DNA of 64,000 nt from Georgenia sp. TF02-10. GTDB taxonomy: Bacteria > Actinomycetota > Actinomycetes > Actinomycetales > Actinomycetaceae. Positions 16,498-23,348 of this stretch are shown here, one piece after another (within the stretch, counting starts at the first letter, position 1; every line of letters starts with the position of its first letter). The notes below the pieces were generated by a model. The model worked only from the letters and a program-made list of their open reading frames with translations, did no database searches and was not told the origin of the DNA. The stretch lies in the NCBI RefSeq assembly GCF_022759505.1, contig NZ_CP094289.1, positions 2,480,001 through 2,544,000 on the forward strand, given 5' to 3'. The position numbers were made by a program, and so were the translations under genes.

Positions 16498-16965
16498 ATG
16501 ACCGCACCGACTGAACGCAACGCCCGGTGTTCCGTGGCCCGCAGCCTCGAAGTGCTCGGTGAGAAGTGGACGCTGCTGGTCGTACGAGAGGCGCTGTGGG
16601 GCATCACTCGGTTCCGCGACTTCCGGGAGCGGCTCGGCGTCGCCCCGGACATCTTGGCCGCGCGATTGGACACCCTTGTGCGCGGCGGGGTCTTGGAGCG
16701 CCATCCCTACCGCGAGGCCGGACAGCGACAGCGCGATGAGTACGTGTTGACCGAGGCTGGCCAGCAGCTCAAGACGGTGCTCGCCGCGTTCGTCGCCTGG
16801 GGGGACGCGCACCGCCCGTCCGAGTACGGCCCTGCCAGCGTGTACGTCGAACGTGCCACGCAGGAACCCGTCCGGCTCGCGTTCCTGCGCGCGGACGGCA
16901 TGGAGCTGGATTCGCAGGACGTGATGTCGGTTCCCGGCCCGGGGGCGCTGGCCGCCGCAGGCTGA
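16498..16965 (+). CDS. HxlR-family winged-helix regulator
   Basis: A 155-residue regulator of the HxlR/MarR-like class. It shows the family's N-terminal cysteine segment (ARCSVARSLEVLGEKWTLLVVREAL, in parts, residues 8-34), a recognition helix (GVAPDILAARLDTLVRGGVLER, in parts) and the wing PYREAGQRQRDEYVLTEAG. HxlR proteins sense electrophiles, often through the conserved cysteine, and repress nearby detoxification genes. The divergent MFS-SDR operon is the natural target. The C-terminal 45 residues extend beyond the minimal domain. Confidence 0.9.
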   Translation: MTAPTERNARCSVARSLEVLGEKWTLLVVREALWGITRFRDFRERLGVAPDILAARLDTLVRGGVLERHPYREAGQRQRDEYVLTEAGQQLKTVLAAFVAWGDAHRPSEYGPASVYVERATQEPVRLAFLRADGMELDSQDVMSVPGPGALAAAG

Positions 16966-16982
16966 GGCCTGACGTCGCCGCC

Positions 16983-17321
16983 TCAGTGTCGCGCGCGGTC
17001 ACCCAACGACTCGAGGCTCGAGTCCAGCGAGGCGGCCAGATGGTCGGCGCGGCCCGTCGCGAGCAGGATCACGACTCCTCCGTAGATCCCCGCGACGATC
17101 GCTTCCGCCCGAGGGCCGGGCGTCACCTCGCCGGCGATCAGGCCCTGCTCCCGCATCCGATCGATGCCGTCCGCGATCTTCTTCGTCCACGTCGCCAGCA
17201 GCTCCTGCACAATTCGGTCCCGCACCGCATCGGTATCGAGCTGCGCGGTGAGGACGGCGAGCGGGCATCGTCTGCCCAGGAGCCGGTAGCGCTCGACGAC
17301 CAGGTCGCGCCACGCGAGGCC
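16983..17321 (-). pseudogene. TetR-family regulator, 5'-truncated remnant
   Basis: The frame ending at 16983 can be read back to about 17320 and gives a typical TetR C-terminal ligand-binding domain (including GRRCPLAVLTAQLDTD and an EQGLIAGEVTPGPRAEAIVAG segment). It then runs into unrelated sequence and a stop at 17349. The N-terminal DNA-binding domain (about 70 residues) is absent. The break coincides with the start of the siderophore-binding remnant on the other strand, so one deletion removed the 5' ends of both divergent genes. The internal GTG at 17225 cannot give a DNA-binding protein. Confidence 0.75.
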
Positions 17322-17567
17322 CTCGAGTCCGGTGTCGGCATCGAACGGCTACTGGACGTCGATCCCGACGTGCTCTTCGTCGCCACGGACGGCCCGGGGA
17401 CGGTGTTCGAGACCTGGCAGACCAACTCCGCCTGGGCATCCATGGCCGCAGCCGCCGACGGGGCGATCTTCGAGGTCGACCGCAACCAGTGGGCTCGCTT
17501 CCGTGGTCTGCAGACGGCGGAGCTGATCGCCGAGGAGATCGTGCAGAACGTGGTCGGTGAGCGCTGA
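17316..17567 (+). pseudogene. Siderophore-binding protein (FecB/FepB type), 5'-truncated remnant
   Basis: Only the last 80 or so residues of a periplasmic-binding-type lipoprotein remain: ERLLDVDPDVLFVATDG, WQTNSAWASMAAAADGAIF and WARFRGLQTAELIAEEI are typical of the C-terminal lobe of iron-siderophore receptors. The signal peptide, lipobox and N-terminal lobe are gone. The frame stays open upstream to 16986, but that part is the antisense of the TetR remnant. It overlaps the first permease gene by 11 bases, as an intact binding-protein gene would. The importer therefore lacks its own receptor here. Confidence 0.75.
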
Positions 17568-18588
17568 CCTTCAGGCACCGGTTGTGCCGCGGACGGTTCA
17601 CGACCGTCCGCGGCACGTCGGTGCCGTTGCGGTCATCGTCGGCGGCGCGCTCGCGTCGGTCGTGGTCGGTCTGCTCAGCCTCGGTGTCGGACCGACGGGC
17701 ATCAGCTGGTCAGACTCCCTGGCAGCGCTGCTCTCCGACGAGCCATCCCGGCTGCGCAGCCTGGTCTTCGACGTGCGACTGCCGCGCGCCGTGCTCGCAG
17801 CCCTCGTGGGAGCCAGCCTCGCCGTCGCCGGCTTGCTCGCGCAGGCCCTTACGCGTAACCCTCTAGCCTCGCCCCAGACCTTCGGGATCAACGCCGGCGC
17901 CGCCGTCGCCATCGTCCTCGCGACGATCGCGTTTCCGAGCCTGGGCGCACTCGGCACCGTCGCCGCACTGATCGGTGCCGGCACCGTCGGCGCACTCATG
18001 TGGTTCCTGTCCACCACGGGCGCCGTCACCGTGGTAGGCCTCGCGCTGGCCGGCATGACCGTGCAGATCGTGCTCTCCGCTCTGGTCCAGGCGATTCTGA
18101 TCATGAACAACTCCACCCAGGACATCGTCTTCTGGCTCGCCGGTTCCGTCACCGGTGCCGACTGGTCCGACGTCGCCCTGCTCGCACCCGCGACCGCTGC
18201 GGGGTGCGCGGTGGCAACTCTCGGAGCGCGCTCGTTCGCGCTGCTCACCCTGGACGCCTCCACCGCAGCCAGTCTCGGCCAGCATCCCGCCCGCGTCGCA
18301 GGAGGAGCCGCCGTCATCGTCGTCGTGCTCGCCGGCGCAGCCGTGGCCGTCGCGGGCCCGATCGGCTTCATCGGCCTGATCGTGCCTCATATCGCCCGTC
18401 GTCTGGTCGGCGCCCGATTCCTCACCCAGCTGCTCGCCTGCATCGCCCTCGGCCCTCTGCTGCTGCTCGCCGCCGACGTCCTGGCCCGCCTCGTCGCGTT
18501 CCCCACCGAGACACCGGCAGGTATCGTCACGGCGCTGCTCGGCGCCCCGGTCTTCTTGATTCTGGCCATCCGTGCGAGGCGCGCATGA
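17557..18588 (+). CDS. FecCD-family siderophore ABC permease 1
   Basis: A 343-residue inner-membrane protein with about ten hydrophobic segments and the FecCD hallmarks: RLPRAVLAALVGASLAVAG (about 72-90), NPLASPQTFGINAGA, and GPIGFIGLIVPHIARRLVG near residue 270. It forms half of the channel for ferric-siderophore or cobalamin uptake with the protein encoded next. It starts with GTG 17557, overlapping the truncated binding-protein gene, and ends overlapping the second permease by four bases. Since the deletion upstream removed the ancestral promoter, expression must now come from elsewhere. Confidence 0.92.
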   Translation: MSADLQAPVVPRTVHDRPRHVGAVAVIVGGALASVVVGLLSLGVGPTGISWSDSLAALLSDEPSRLRSLVFDVRLPRAVLAALVGASLAVAGLLAQALTRNPLASPQTFGINAGAAVAIVLATIAFPSLGALGTVAALIGAGTVGALMWFLSTTGAVTVVGLALAGMTVQIVLSALVQAILIMNNSTQDIVFWLAGSVTGADWSDVALLAPATAAGCAVATLGARSFALLTLDASTAASLGQHPARVAGGAAVIVVVLAGAAVAVAGPIGFIGLIVPHIARRLVGARFLTQLLACIALGPLLLLAADVLARLVAFPTETPAGIVTALLGAPVFLILAIRARRA

Positions 18589-19640
18589 GCACGACAGCAC
18601 CCGCCACCCCGACCCCTGTGGCCATCACCGAGCCGGTCCGCAGCGAACGATCCAACGGCGCCACGCGCCGCGCCGTGGTGATCGCCTTGCTCGTCGTGGC
18701 GCTTGTCGGCCTCACTCTCGCCAGTGCGGGCTTCGGTGCGGTCGCGTTGAGCCCCACGACTGTGCTCGGCGGGCTCCTGGGTGGCGAGCAGTCGTTCATC
18801 GTGCAGCAGTACCGGATGCCGCGCATCGGCGTCGCCGTCCTCGCCGGGGCAATGCTCGCCCTCGCCGGTGTCTTCCTGCAGTCCGCCGTACGCAACGTCC
18901 TTGCCTCTCCTGACGTCGTCGGGGTGACCAAGGGAGCGGGCCTCGGGGCCATGGTCGCAACCGTCCTGACGCCCCCTGCCGTGCTGTGGCTCGCCGTGCC
19001 GCTCGGCGTCGTCGCGGGAGCTGCCCTGGTCACCGTCCTCCTGCTGGGCATCGCCCGGCTCGTCGGGAGCCGGGGTGCCACCCTTGCCCTCGTCGGTATC
19101 GCCATCGCCGCGCTCGCCGGAGCGGCCATCCAGTACCTCATGGTGGTCTTCCCCAGCTACGCGGATCAGGCGATGGTGTGGCTCGCGGGGAGCGTCTACG
19201 GCAGCACGCCGAACGATGTGGTCTTCCTCGCGATCTGGGCGACCTGCTGTGTTCCGCTGATCATCGTGTGCGCCTCCAGGCTCGACCTGGCCGCGTTCGA
19301 CGACGACACACAAGGCAGTCTGGGCGTCGCGCCCGCCAGCAACCGTGCGCTGTTCGTCGTCACCGCCGTCGTGCTCTCCGCCGGCGCTGTGGTCGCCGTG
19401 GGCGGCATCGGCTTCCTGGGACTGCTCGCCCCGCATTTGGCCCGGCTCCTCGTCGGTGCACGAGCGAGGTGGCTCGTCCCTGCCGCCGCGCTGCTGGGAG
19501 CTGCGCTGCTCGTGCTCGCCGACCTCACGGGCCGAATCATCGCTCTTCCCAACGAGATTCCCGCCGGCATCGTCGCAGCCATCGCGGGTGGACCCTACCT
19601 GCTCTTCCTTCTGCTCAGAGAGGCCAGACGACATGGATGA
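18585..19640 (+). CDS. FecCD-family siderophore ABC permease 2
   Basis: A 351-residue membrane protein, partner of the preceding permease. It shows RMPRIGVAVLAGAMLALAG, NVLASPDVVGVTKGAG and GGIGFLGLLAPHLARLLVG, the usual FecCD signature segments, with about ten helices. The ATG at 18585 overlaps the previous stop (ATGA), and its end overlaps the ATPase gene by eight bases, so all three are co-translated. It is typical of two-permease siderophore systems (FepD/FepG-like). The substrate cannot be set from sequence alone. Confidence 0.92.
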   Translation: MSTTAPATPTPVAITEPVRSERSNGATRRAVVIALLVVALVGLTLASAGFGAVALSPTTVLGGLLGGEQSFIVQQYRMPRIGVAVLAGAMLALAGVFLQSAVRNVLASPDVVGVTKGAGLGAMVATVLTPPAVLWLAVPLGVVAGAALVTVLLLGIARLVGSRGATLALVGIAIAALAGAAIQYLMVVFPSYADQAMVWLAGSVYGSTPNDVVFLAIWATCCVPLIIVCASRLDLAAFDDDTQGSLGVAPASNRALFVVTAVVLSAGAVVAVGGIGFLGLLAPHLARLLVGARARWLVPAAALLGAALLVLADLTGRIIALPNEIPAGIVAAIAGGPYLLFLLLREARRHG

Positions 19641-20502
19641 CACGACGACTGCGCCCCTCATCGAAGCTCGCAGCCTCACAGTCGGATACCGCGCGAGCGC
19701 CGCGATCCTCGAAAACGTCGACTTGCAGATCCCTCCCGGGAAGATCACCGCGCTCATCGGCGCCAACGGAAGTGGCAAGTCCACCCTGCTTCGCACGCTC
19801 GGCAACGCGCTCGAGCCGCTGGGCGGGCAGGTGCTCCTCGACGGGACGGACCTGCGTCACGTCCCGCGACGCCGCATCGCGCGGGCCGTCTCCATGCTGC
19901 CGCAGCAGCCCGTCGCGCCCGAAGGGATCACGGTGCGGGGTCTCAGCGAGTTCGGCCGGCACCCGCACCGCGGCTTCCTGTCTCGCCAGACCAGTCAGGA
20001 CCGCGACATCGTGGACCGCTCTCTGGCCGCCGCCGGCCTGCAGGAACTCGCCGACCGTCCCTTGGACACGCTCTCGGGCGGGCAACGCCAGCGAGCATGG
20101 ATCTCCATGTCCCTGGCGCAGGACACCCCGGTCATGCTGCTGGACGAGCCAACCACCTACCTGGACATCGCGCACCAGCTCGAGGTTCTCGACCTGCTCG
20201 CCGACCTGAACACCAACCGGGGCACCACGGTGGTCATGGTCATCCACGACCTCAACCACGCTGCCCACTTCGCCCACCATGTCGTCGCCCTGCACGACGG
20301 ACACGTGCATGCCGCGGGCAGTCCGCGAGACGTCCTCACCGAGCAGCTTGTCCAGGACGTGTTCGGCGTCGGATCGGTGGTGCTCGACCATCCCGTCACC
20401 GGCGCCCCGCTCTGCCTGCCGGTGCCGCGCACGGCGCACGCCGGCGCAGCATCCACCGGGGTCGTCGATACGCTGGCGGGCAGGGAGGTCAGCACACCAT
20501 GA
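19633..20502 (+). CDS. Siderophore ABC transporter ATP-binding protein
   Basis: A 289-residue ATPase of the FecE/FepC class, powering the two permeases. Seen: Walker A GANGSGKST (about 43-51), the Q-loop in MLPQQPVAPEGITV, signature LSGGQRQRAW, Walker B VMLLDEPTTYLDIAHQLEVLDLL (in parts; this ending is characteristic of the siderophore class), and the switch histidine in MVIHDLNH. A C-terminal tail of about 30 residues is extra. Overlapping starts and stops tie it to the permeases upstream and the RpiR-type regulator downstream. Confidence 0.93.
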   Translation: MDDTTTAPLIEARSLTVGYRASAAILENVDLQIPPGKITALIGANGSGKSTLLRTLGNALEPLGGQVLLDGTDLRHVPRRRIARAVSMLPQQPVAPEGITVRGLSEFGRHPHRGFLSRQTSQDRDIVDRSLAAAGLQELADRPLDTLSGGQRQRAWISMSLAQDTPVMLLDEPTTYLDIAHQLEVLDLLADLNTNRGTTVVMVIHDLNHAAHFAHHVVALHDGHVHAAGSPRDVLTEQLVQDVFGVGSVVLDHPVTGAPLCLPVPRTAHAGAASTGVVDTLAGREVSTP

Positions 20503-21380
20503 GCCAACTCGCCCACGGCAACGTCCTCGAGGAGCGGATGAGAACGCACGGCGCGAAGCTCCCGCGCGCCGAGCGCACGATCGCTGAGTACCTCCTCGGC
20601 GTCGCCTCGGAGGAGCTGCCGTTCCTCGGGGCGAGTCAGATCGCCGCGGCCACCGGCACGAGCGATGCGAGCGTCATCCGTACGGCACGGAGCCTGGGAT
20701 TCTCCGGGCTCCCTGAGCTGAAACGAGTTGCGAGCCGTGCGCGGAAGCTCGAGACCTCACGCGCAGAGCGGCTGGACGCTCACCTGACGGCGCTCGGTGA
20801 TGACCTGCACGGGGTCGCTGGTGCTTTCCACGACGCGATGCGCGAACTGCTCGACGACAACGAACAGCTCCTCGACCTCGCGGCTCTGGACCGTGCGAGA
20901 GCGGCAATCCGGGCGGCCCAGACCGTCTGGACAGTGGGCATCGGCACCTCGGGAGCTGCGGCACTGCATCTGGCCGACCAGCTCACCCGAGCCGGCCATC
21001 CGGCCAGGTGGACCCGAGCGACGGGTTTCGACCTCGCGAACGAACTGCTCGGGGTCCGCCCGGACGACGTCATCGTCCTGTTCCACGCCGCCCGCCCCAT
21101 GCGCGAGTTCTCCGGGCTTATCTCGTGGGCCAAGGCCGCCGGCGTGCGGCTCATCCTCGTCACCGGCACCCAGCTGGCAGAACAGCACGCTCACGACGTC
21201 TTCGCCGTGCTCCGCTGCGTCGGCACCGCCTCTGAGCTCGCGCGGTGGACGATCGCAGCAGTCCAGCTCGCTGAGCTGCTTGCGGTGGTGGTCGCCGCGT
21301 CCGAGCCGCCGCGTAGTGCCGATGCGAGCCGCCGTCTCGCCGAGCTCCGGCGCAGCATCACCGACGAGTCCTCGAACTAG
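20499..21380 (+). CDS. MurR/RpiR-family regulator with SIS domain
   Basis: A 293-residue regulator: residues 15-90 are an RpiR-type helix-turn-helix (AERTIAEYLL, then ASQIAAATGTSDASVIRTARSLGFSGLPELK in parts). Residues 120-260 form a SIS domain that normally binds a sugar phosphate (VWTVGIGTSGAAALHLADQL). It is translationally coupled to the ATPase gene (ATGA overlap at 20499-20502). A sugar-sensing class of regulator in a siderophore operon is unexpected. It may sense a different ligand or have been recruited. Its 3' end overlaps the convergent thioesterase gene by four bases. Confidence 0.88.
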   Translation: MSQLAHGNVLEERMRTHGAKLPRAERTIAEYLLGVASEELPFLGASQIAAATGTSDASVIRTARSLGFSGLPELKRVASRARKLETSRAERLDAHLTALGDDLHGVAGAFHDAMRELLDDNEQLLDLAALDRARAAIRAAQTVWTVGIGTSGAAALHLADQLTRAGHPARWTRATGFDLANELLGVRPDDVIVLFHAARPMREFSGLISWAKAAGVRLILVTGTQLAEQHAHDVFAVLRCVGTASELARWTIAAVQLAELLAVVVAASEPPRSADASRRLAELRRSITDESSN

Positions 21381-21874
21381 GCTCGGCCGGCACGCGGTCG
21401 ACTCACCAGCCAGGTGACCGTCATCTCTGCCACGGTGACGCCGTGGGCATCGGTCATCACGACGGAGACCTCGAAGGCTGCCCGCCCCTCCGATGCGAGG
21501 CCGTCCCGTACTTCGCCTGACGGCTGGGCGAGCCGGGCGTCGGCACGGATCACGCCACGGGCCAACGCTCGATAGTTGATCCGCGCATCAGTAGTCAGCG
21601 GACGCAGACCCGACAGTTCCGTCCCGAAGATGCCGATCACCGCAGCACCGCTGGCAGCCTCACCGAGCGTGAACAGGGCGCCCGCGTGCTGGCTCCCGAC
21701 GTGGTTCCTCGTCTCCGGCGAGTCACGGAGCACGGCCTCGGCATGATCCGTGGAGGTGTTCGTGAAGACGATCCCGACATGATCGGCGAACGGTACTCGC
21801 GAGCCGAGAGCCTCTGCGATCAAGGCCTCGGCTCCAGAGCCCTCTGACTGACTCGTCGGATCGTGCGTGGTCAC
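21377..21874 (-). CDS. Hotdog-fold thioesterase (PaaI/DUF4442-like)
   Basis: A 165-residue protein of the hotdog thioesterase superfamily, hydrolysing an acyl-CoA or similar thioester. Seen: the N-H-V-G-S-Q-H-A-G-A-L-F-T-L-G-E-A segment (about residues 57-73), the usual active-site helix with its acidic residue, followed by beta strands in the typical order. The ATG at 21874 overlaps the last base of the SDR gene upstream, so it is the last gene of a TetR-SDR-thioesterase operon. An SDR plus a thioesterase suggests fatty-acid-like or aromatic acid metabolism; the substrate is unknown. Confidence 0.8.
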   Translation of the reverse strand: MTTHDPTSQSEGSGAEALIAEALGSRVPFADHVGIVFTNTSTDHAEAVLRDSPETRNHVGSQHAGALFTLGEAASGAAVIGIFGTELSGLRPLTTDARINYRALARGVIRADARLAQPSGEVRDGLASEGRAAFEVSVVMTDAHGVTVAEMTVTWLVSRPRAGRA

Positions 21875-22641
21875 TAGTGGGTACTCCAGCCACCGTCGAT
21901 GACGAGCTCAGCAGCAGTCACGTACTTCGATTCGTCCGATGCCAAATACAGCATCCCATAGGCGATGTCGATCGGATCGCCGACGTGCGGTGGCAGAGGG
22001 ATCTCCGTCGCGTACTGCTCACTGATCGACTCCTTCGTGTAGCCGAGTCCGGCGGCCATGCCGGTGTACACGGCACCCGGGTGGATCGAGTTCACGCGCA
22101 CGTTGTCTTTCGCGAACCACTGAGCGGCGTGCTTGGTCAGCGACCGAACAGCACCCTTGGAAGCCGAGTATGCAGCGCCACCACCGTCGGCAAGGCCGCC
22201 GATGATCCCACCGATGGAGGACACGTTCACGATCGATCCGCCACCGTGCTGTTGGAAGTGCGGGAGGACGGCCTTCATGCCCAACCAGACCCCTGTGGTG
22301 TTCACGCCGAGCACCTTGTTCCAGTCGTCGAGCTCAGCCTCGAGCACTCCCTTGGCGATCTGGATCCCCGCGTTGTTGACGAGGACGTCTACTCCGCCGA
22401 AGGCTTTCAGCGTGTGGTCGAGCACGTTCAACCAGGATGCAGCATCGGCTACGTCAAGGAGGACGCTGGTTGCCTGCCCACCTGCGTCGACAATGGCCTC
22501 CGTCTCACGACTCAGCGCTTCAGCCGCCACGTCGGTGAGCACCACCGTTGCTCCCTCACTCGCGAAGAGTTGGGCGCCAGCCAGGCCCATGCCGCTCGCG
22601 GCGCCCGTGATGATCGCTACCTTCCCGCTCAACCTGCCCAT
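21874..22641 (-). CDS. SDR-family oxidoreductase
   Basis: A 255-residue classical SDR. Seen: TGAASGMGLA at residues 13-22, an acidic residue after strand 2 (VVLTDVAAEA), which favours NAD over NADP, NNAGIQ near 90, VNVSSIGGI with the catalytic serine, YSASKGAV with Tyr-x-x-x-Lys near 157, and the PGAVYT segment. The closest well-known relatives are NAD-dependent alcohol or hydroxyacyl dehydrogenases. It lies between a TetR gene (27 bases upstream) and a thioesterase, so it is probably induced by a ligand of that TetR. Confidence 0.9.
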   Translation of the reverse strand: MGRLSGKVAIITGAASGMGLAGAQLFASEGATVVLTDVAAEALSRETEAIVDAGGQATSVLLDVADAASWLNVLDHTLKAFGGVDVLVNNAGIQIAKGVLEAELDDWNKVLGVNTTGVWLGMKAVLPHFQQHGGGSIVNVSSIGGIIGGLADGGGAAYSASKGAVRSLTKHAAQWFAKDNVRVNSIHPGAVYTGMAAGLGYTKESISEQYATEIPLPPHVGDPIDIAYGMLYLASDESKYVTAAELVIDGGWSTH

Positions 22642-22668
22642 GTCTGCTCTTCCTTTCCAAGGTGGACT

Positions 22669-23265
22669 TCACCTTCGTGCTGCGTTCGATCCGTGCTCTT
22701 GTTCGACGTCGTCGAGGCCCCACAGCGGCAGGAGCGCGCTCAGCCGTTCTGCCACTACTTCCGGCGACAAGGGCTGGGCCTGCCGAAGCCAGCTCGTCAG
22801 GGCCGAGATCGTTCCGCCCGCCAGAAAGTGGGCCAGGTCTTGGACATTCCGCTCGTCCGACTCAGGCGAGCGTGCGATCGCTGGCAGAAGCTGTTCGGCG
22901 AGAGCATCGACCACTGCCTCGTGGGCGCGGCCGCTCACGGGCCAGTCCAGAGAAGCTCGGTAGAAACTGCGCCGTGCATCGATGTGAGTCACGAGTTCTC
23001 CGATGGTGGCGCGCACCGAGGCCCTCGGCTGGACGCCGTGCATCTCTTGCAGCGACTCCGACAGCATCACCACCGTGAGCTCGTCCAGTCCTGAGAACTG
23101 GGCATAGAAGGTCGGGCGACTCACACCAGCATGACGCGCAATCGCAGCGACAGAGATCTCCTCGGATCCGGACTCGCTGAGCTCAGCAACAGCCCGGTAG
23201 ATCGCTTGCCGCGTCCGGGCAGGCCGCGGGTCGACTGCCCTCGCGCCTTGCTGGCTCCGTTGCAT
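22669..23265 (-). CDS. TetR-family repressor
   Basis: A 198-residue repressor. Residues 15-62 are the TetR helix-turn-helix (RTRQAIYRAVAELSESG, then ISVAAIARHAGVSRPTFYAQF). The rest is the helical ligand-binding domain with a C-terminal TetR_C segment. ATG 23265 is used; a TTG two codons earlier (23271) is possible, and neither has a clear ribosome site. A near-perfect 20-bp palindrome at 23285-23304 lies directly upstream and is the likely operator. It probably represses itself and the SDR and thioesterase genes behind it. Confidence 0.88.
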   Translation of the reverse strand: MQRSQQGARAVDPRPARTRQAIYRAVAELSESGSEEISVAAIARHAGVSRPTFYAQFSGLDELTVVMLSESLQEMHGVQPRASVRATIGELVTHIDARRSFYRASLDWPVSGRAHEAVVDALAEQLLPAIARSPESDERNVQDLAHFLAGGTISALTSWLRQAQPLSPEVVAERLSALLPLWGLDDVEQEHGSNAARR

Positions 23266-23284
23266 CTCCAAAGCCTACGGTATT

Positions 23285-23304
23285 TTCCTAACACCTGTAA
23301 GGAA
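23285..23304. promoter_or_regulatory. Probable TetR operator palindrome
   Basis: TTCCTAACA-CC-TGTAAGGAA: the two 9-base arms match at eight of nine positions. It lies 20 bases upstream of the TetR start at 23265, where it would overlap the promoter of the TetR-SDR-thioesterase operon. It also lies 45 bases ahead of the relaxase start on the other strand. Confidence 0.6.
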
Positions 23305-23326
23305 CTGTTTGACCGGCTTCTGCCAT

Positions 23327-23343
23327 GCAGGTCGCGCACCTGC
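23327..23343. promoter_or_regulatory. Inverted repeat just before the relaxase start (possible oriT or operator)
   Basis: GCAGGT-CGCGC-ACCTGC is a perfect 6-base-arm inverted repeat ending 5 bases before the GTG start of the MobF relaxase. MobF relaxases bind a hairpin next to their nick site, and oriT is often upstream of the relaxase gene. It could equally be an operator or a translation-control hairpin. Confidence 0.4.
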
Positions 23344-23348
23344 TCGAT

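Noticed and set aside
16986-17567. 193-codon plus-strand frame read as one intact protein
   Set aside because: Only its C-terminal 80 residues resemble a binding protein; the first part is the antisense of the TetR remnant, and there is no signal peptide or lipobox.
23325-23348. Relaxase starting at ATG 23325
   Set aside because: The family begins MTVSIRVMSAG at the GTG 23349, and the extra codons consist of an inverted repeat.
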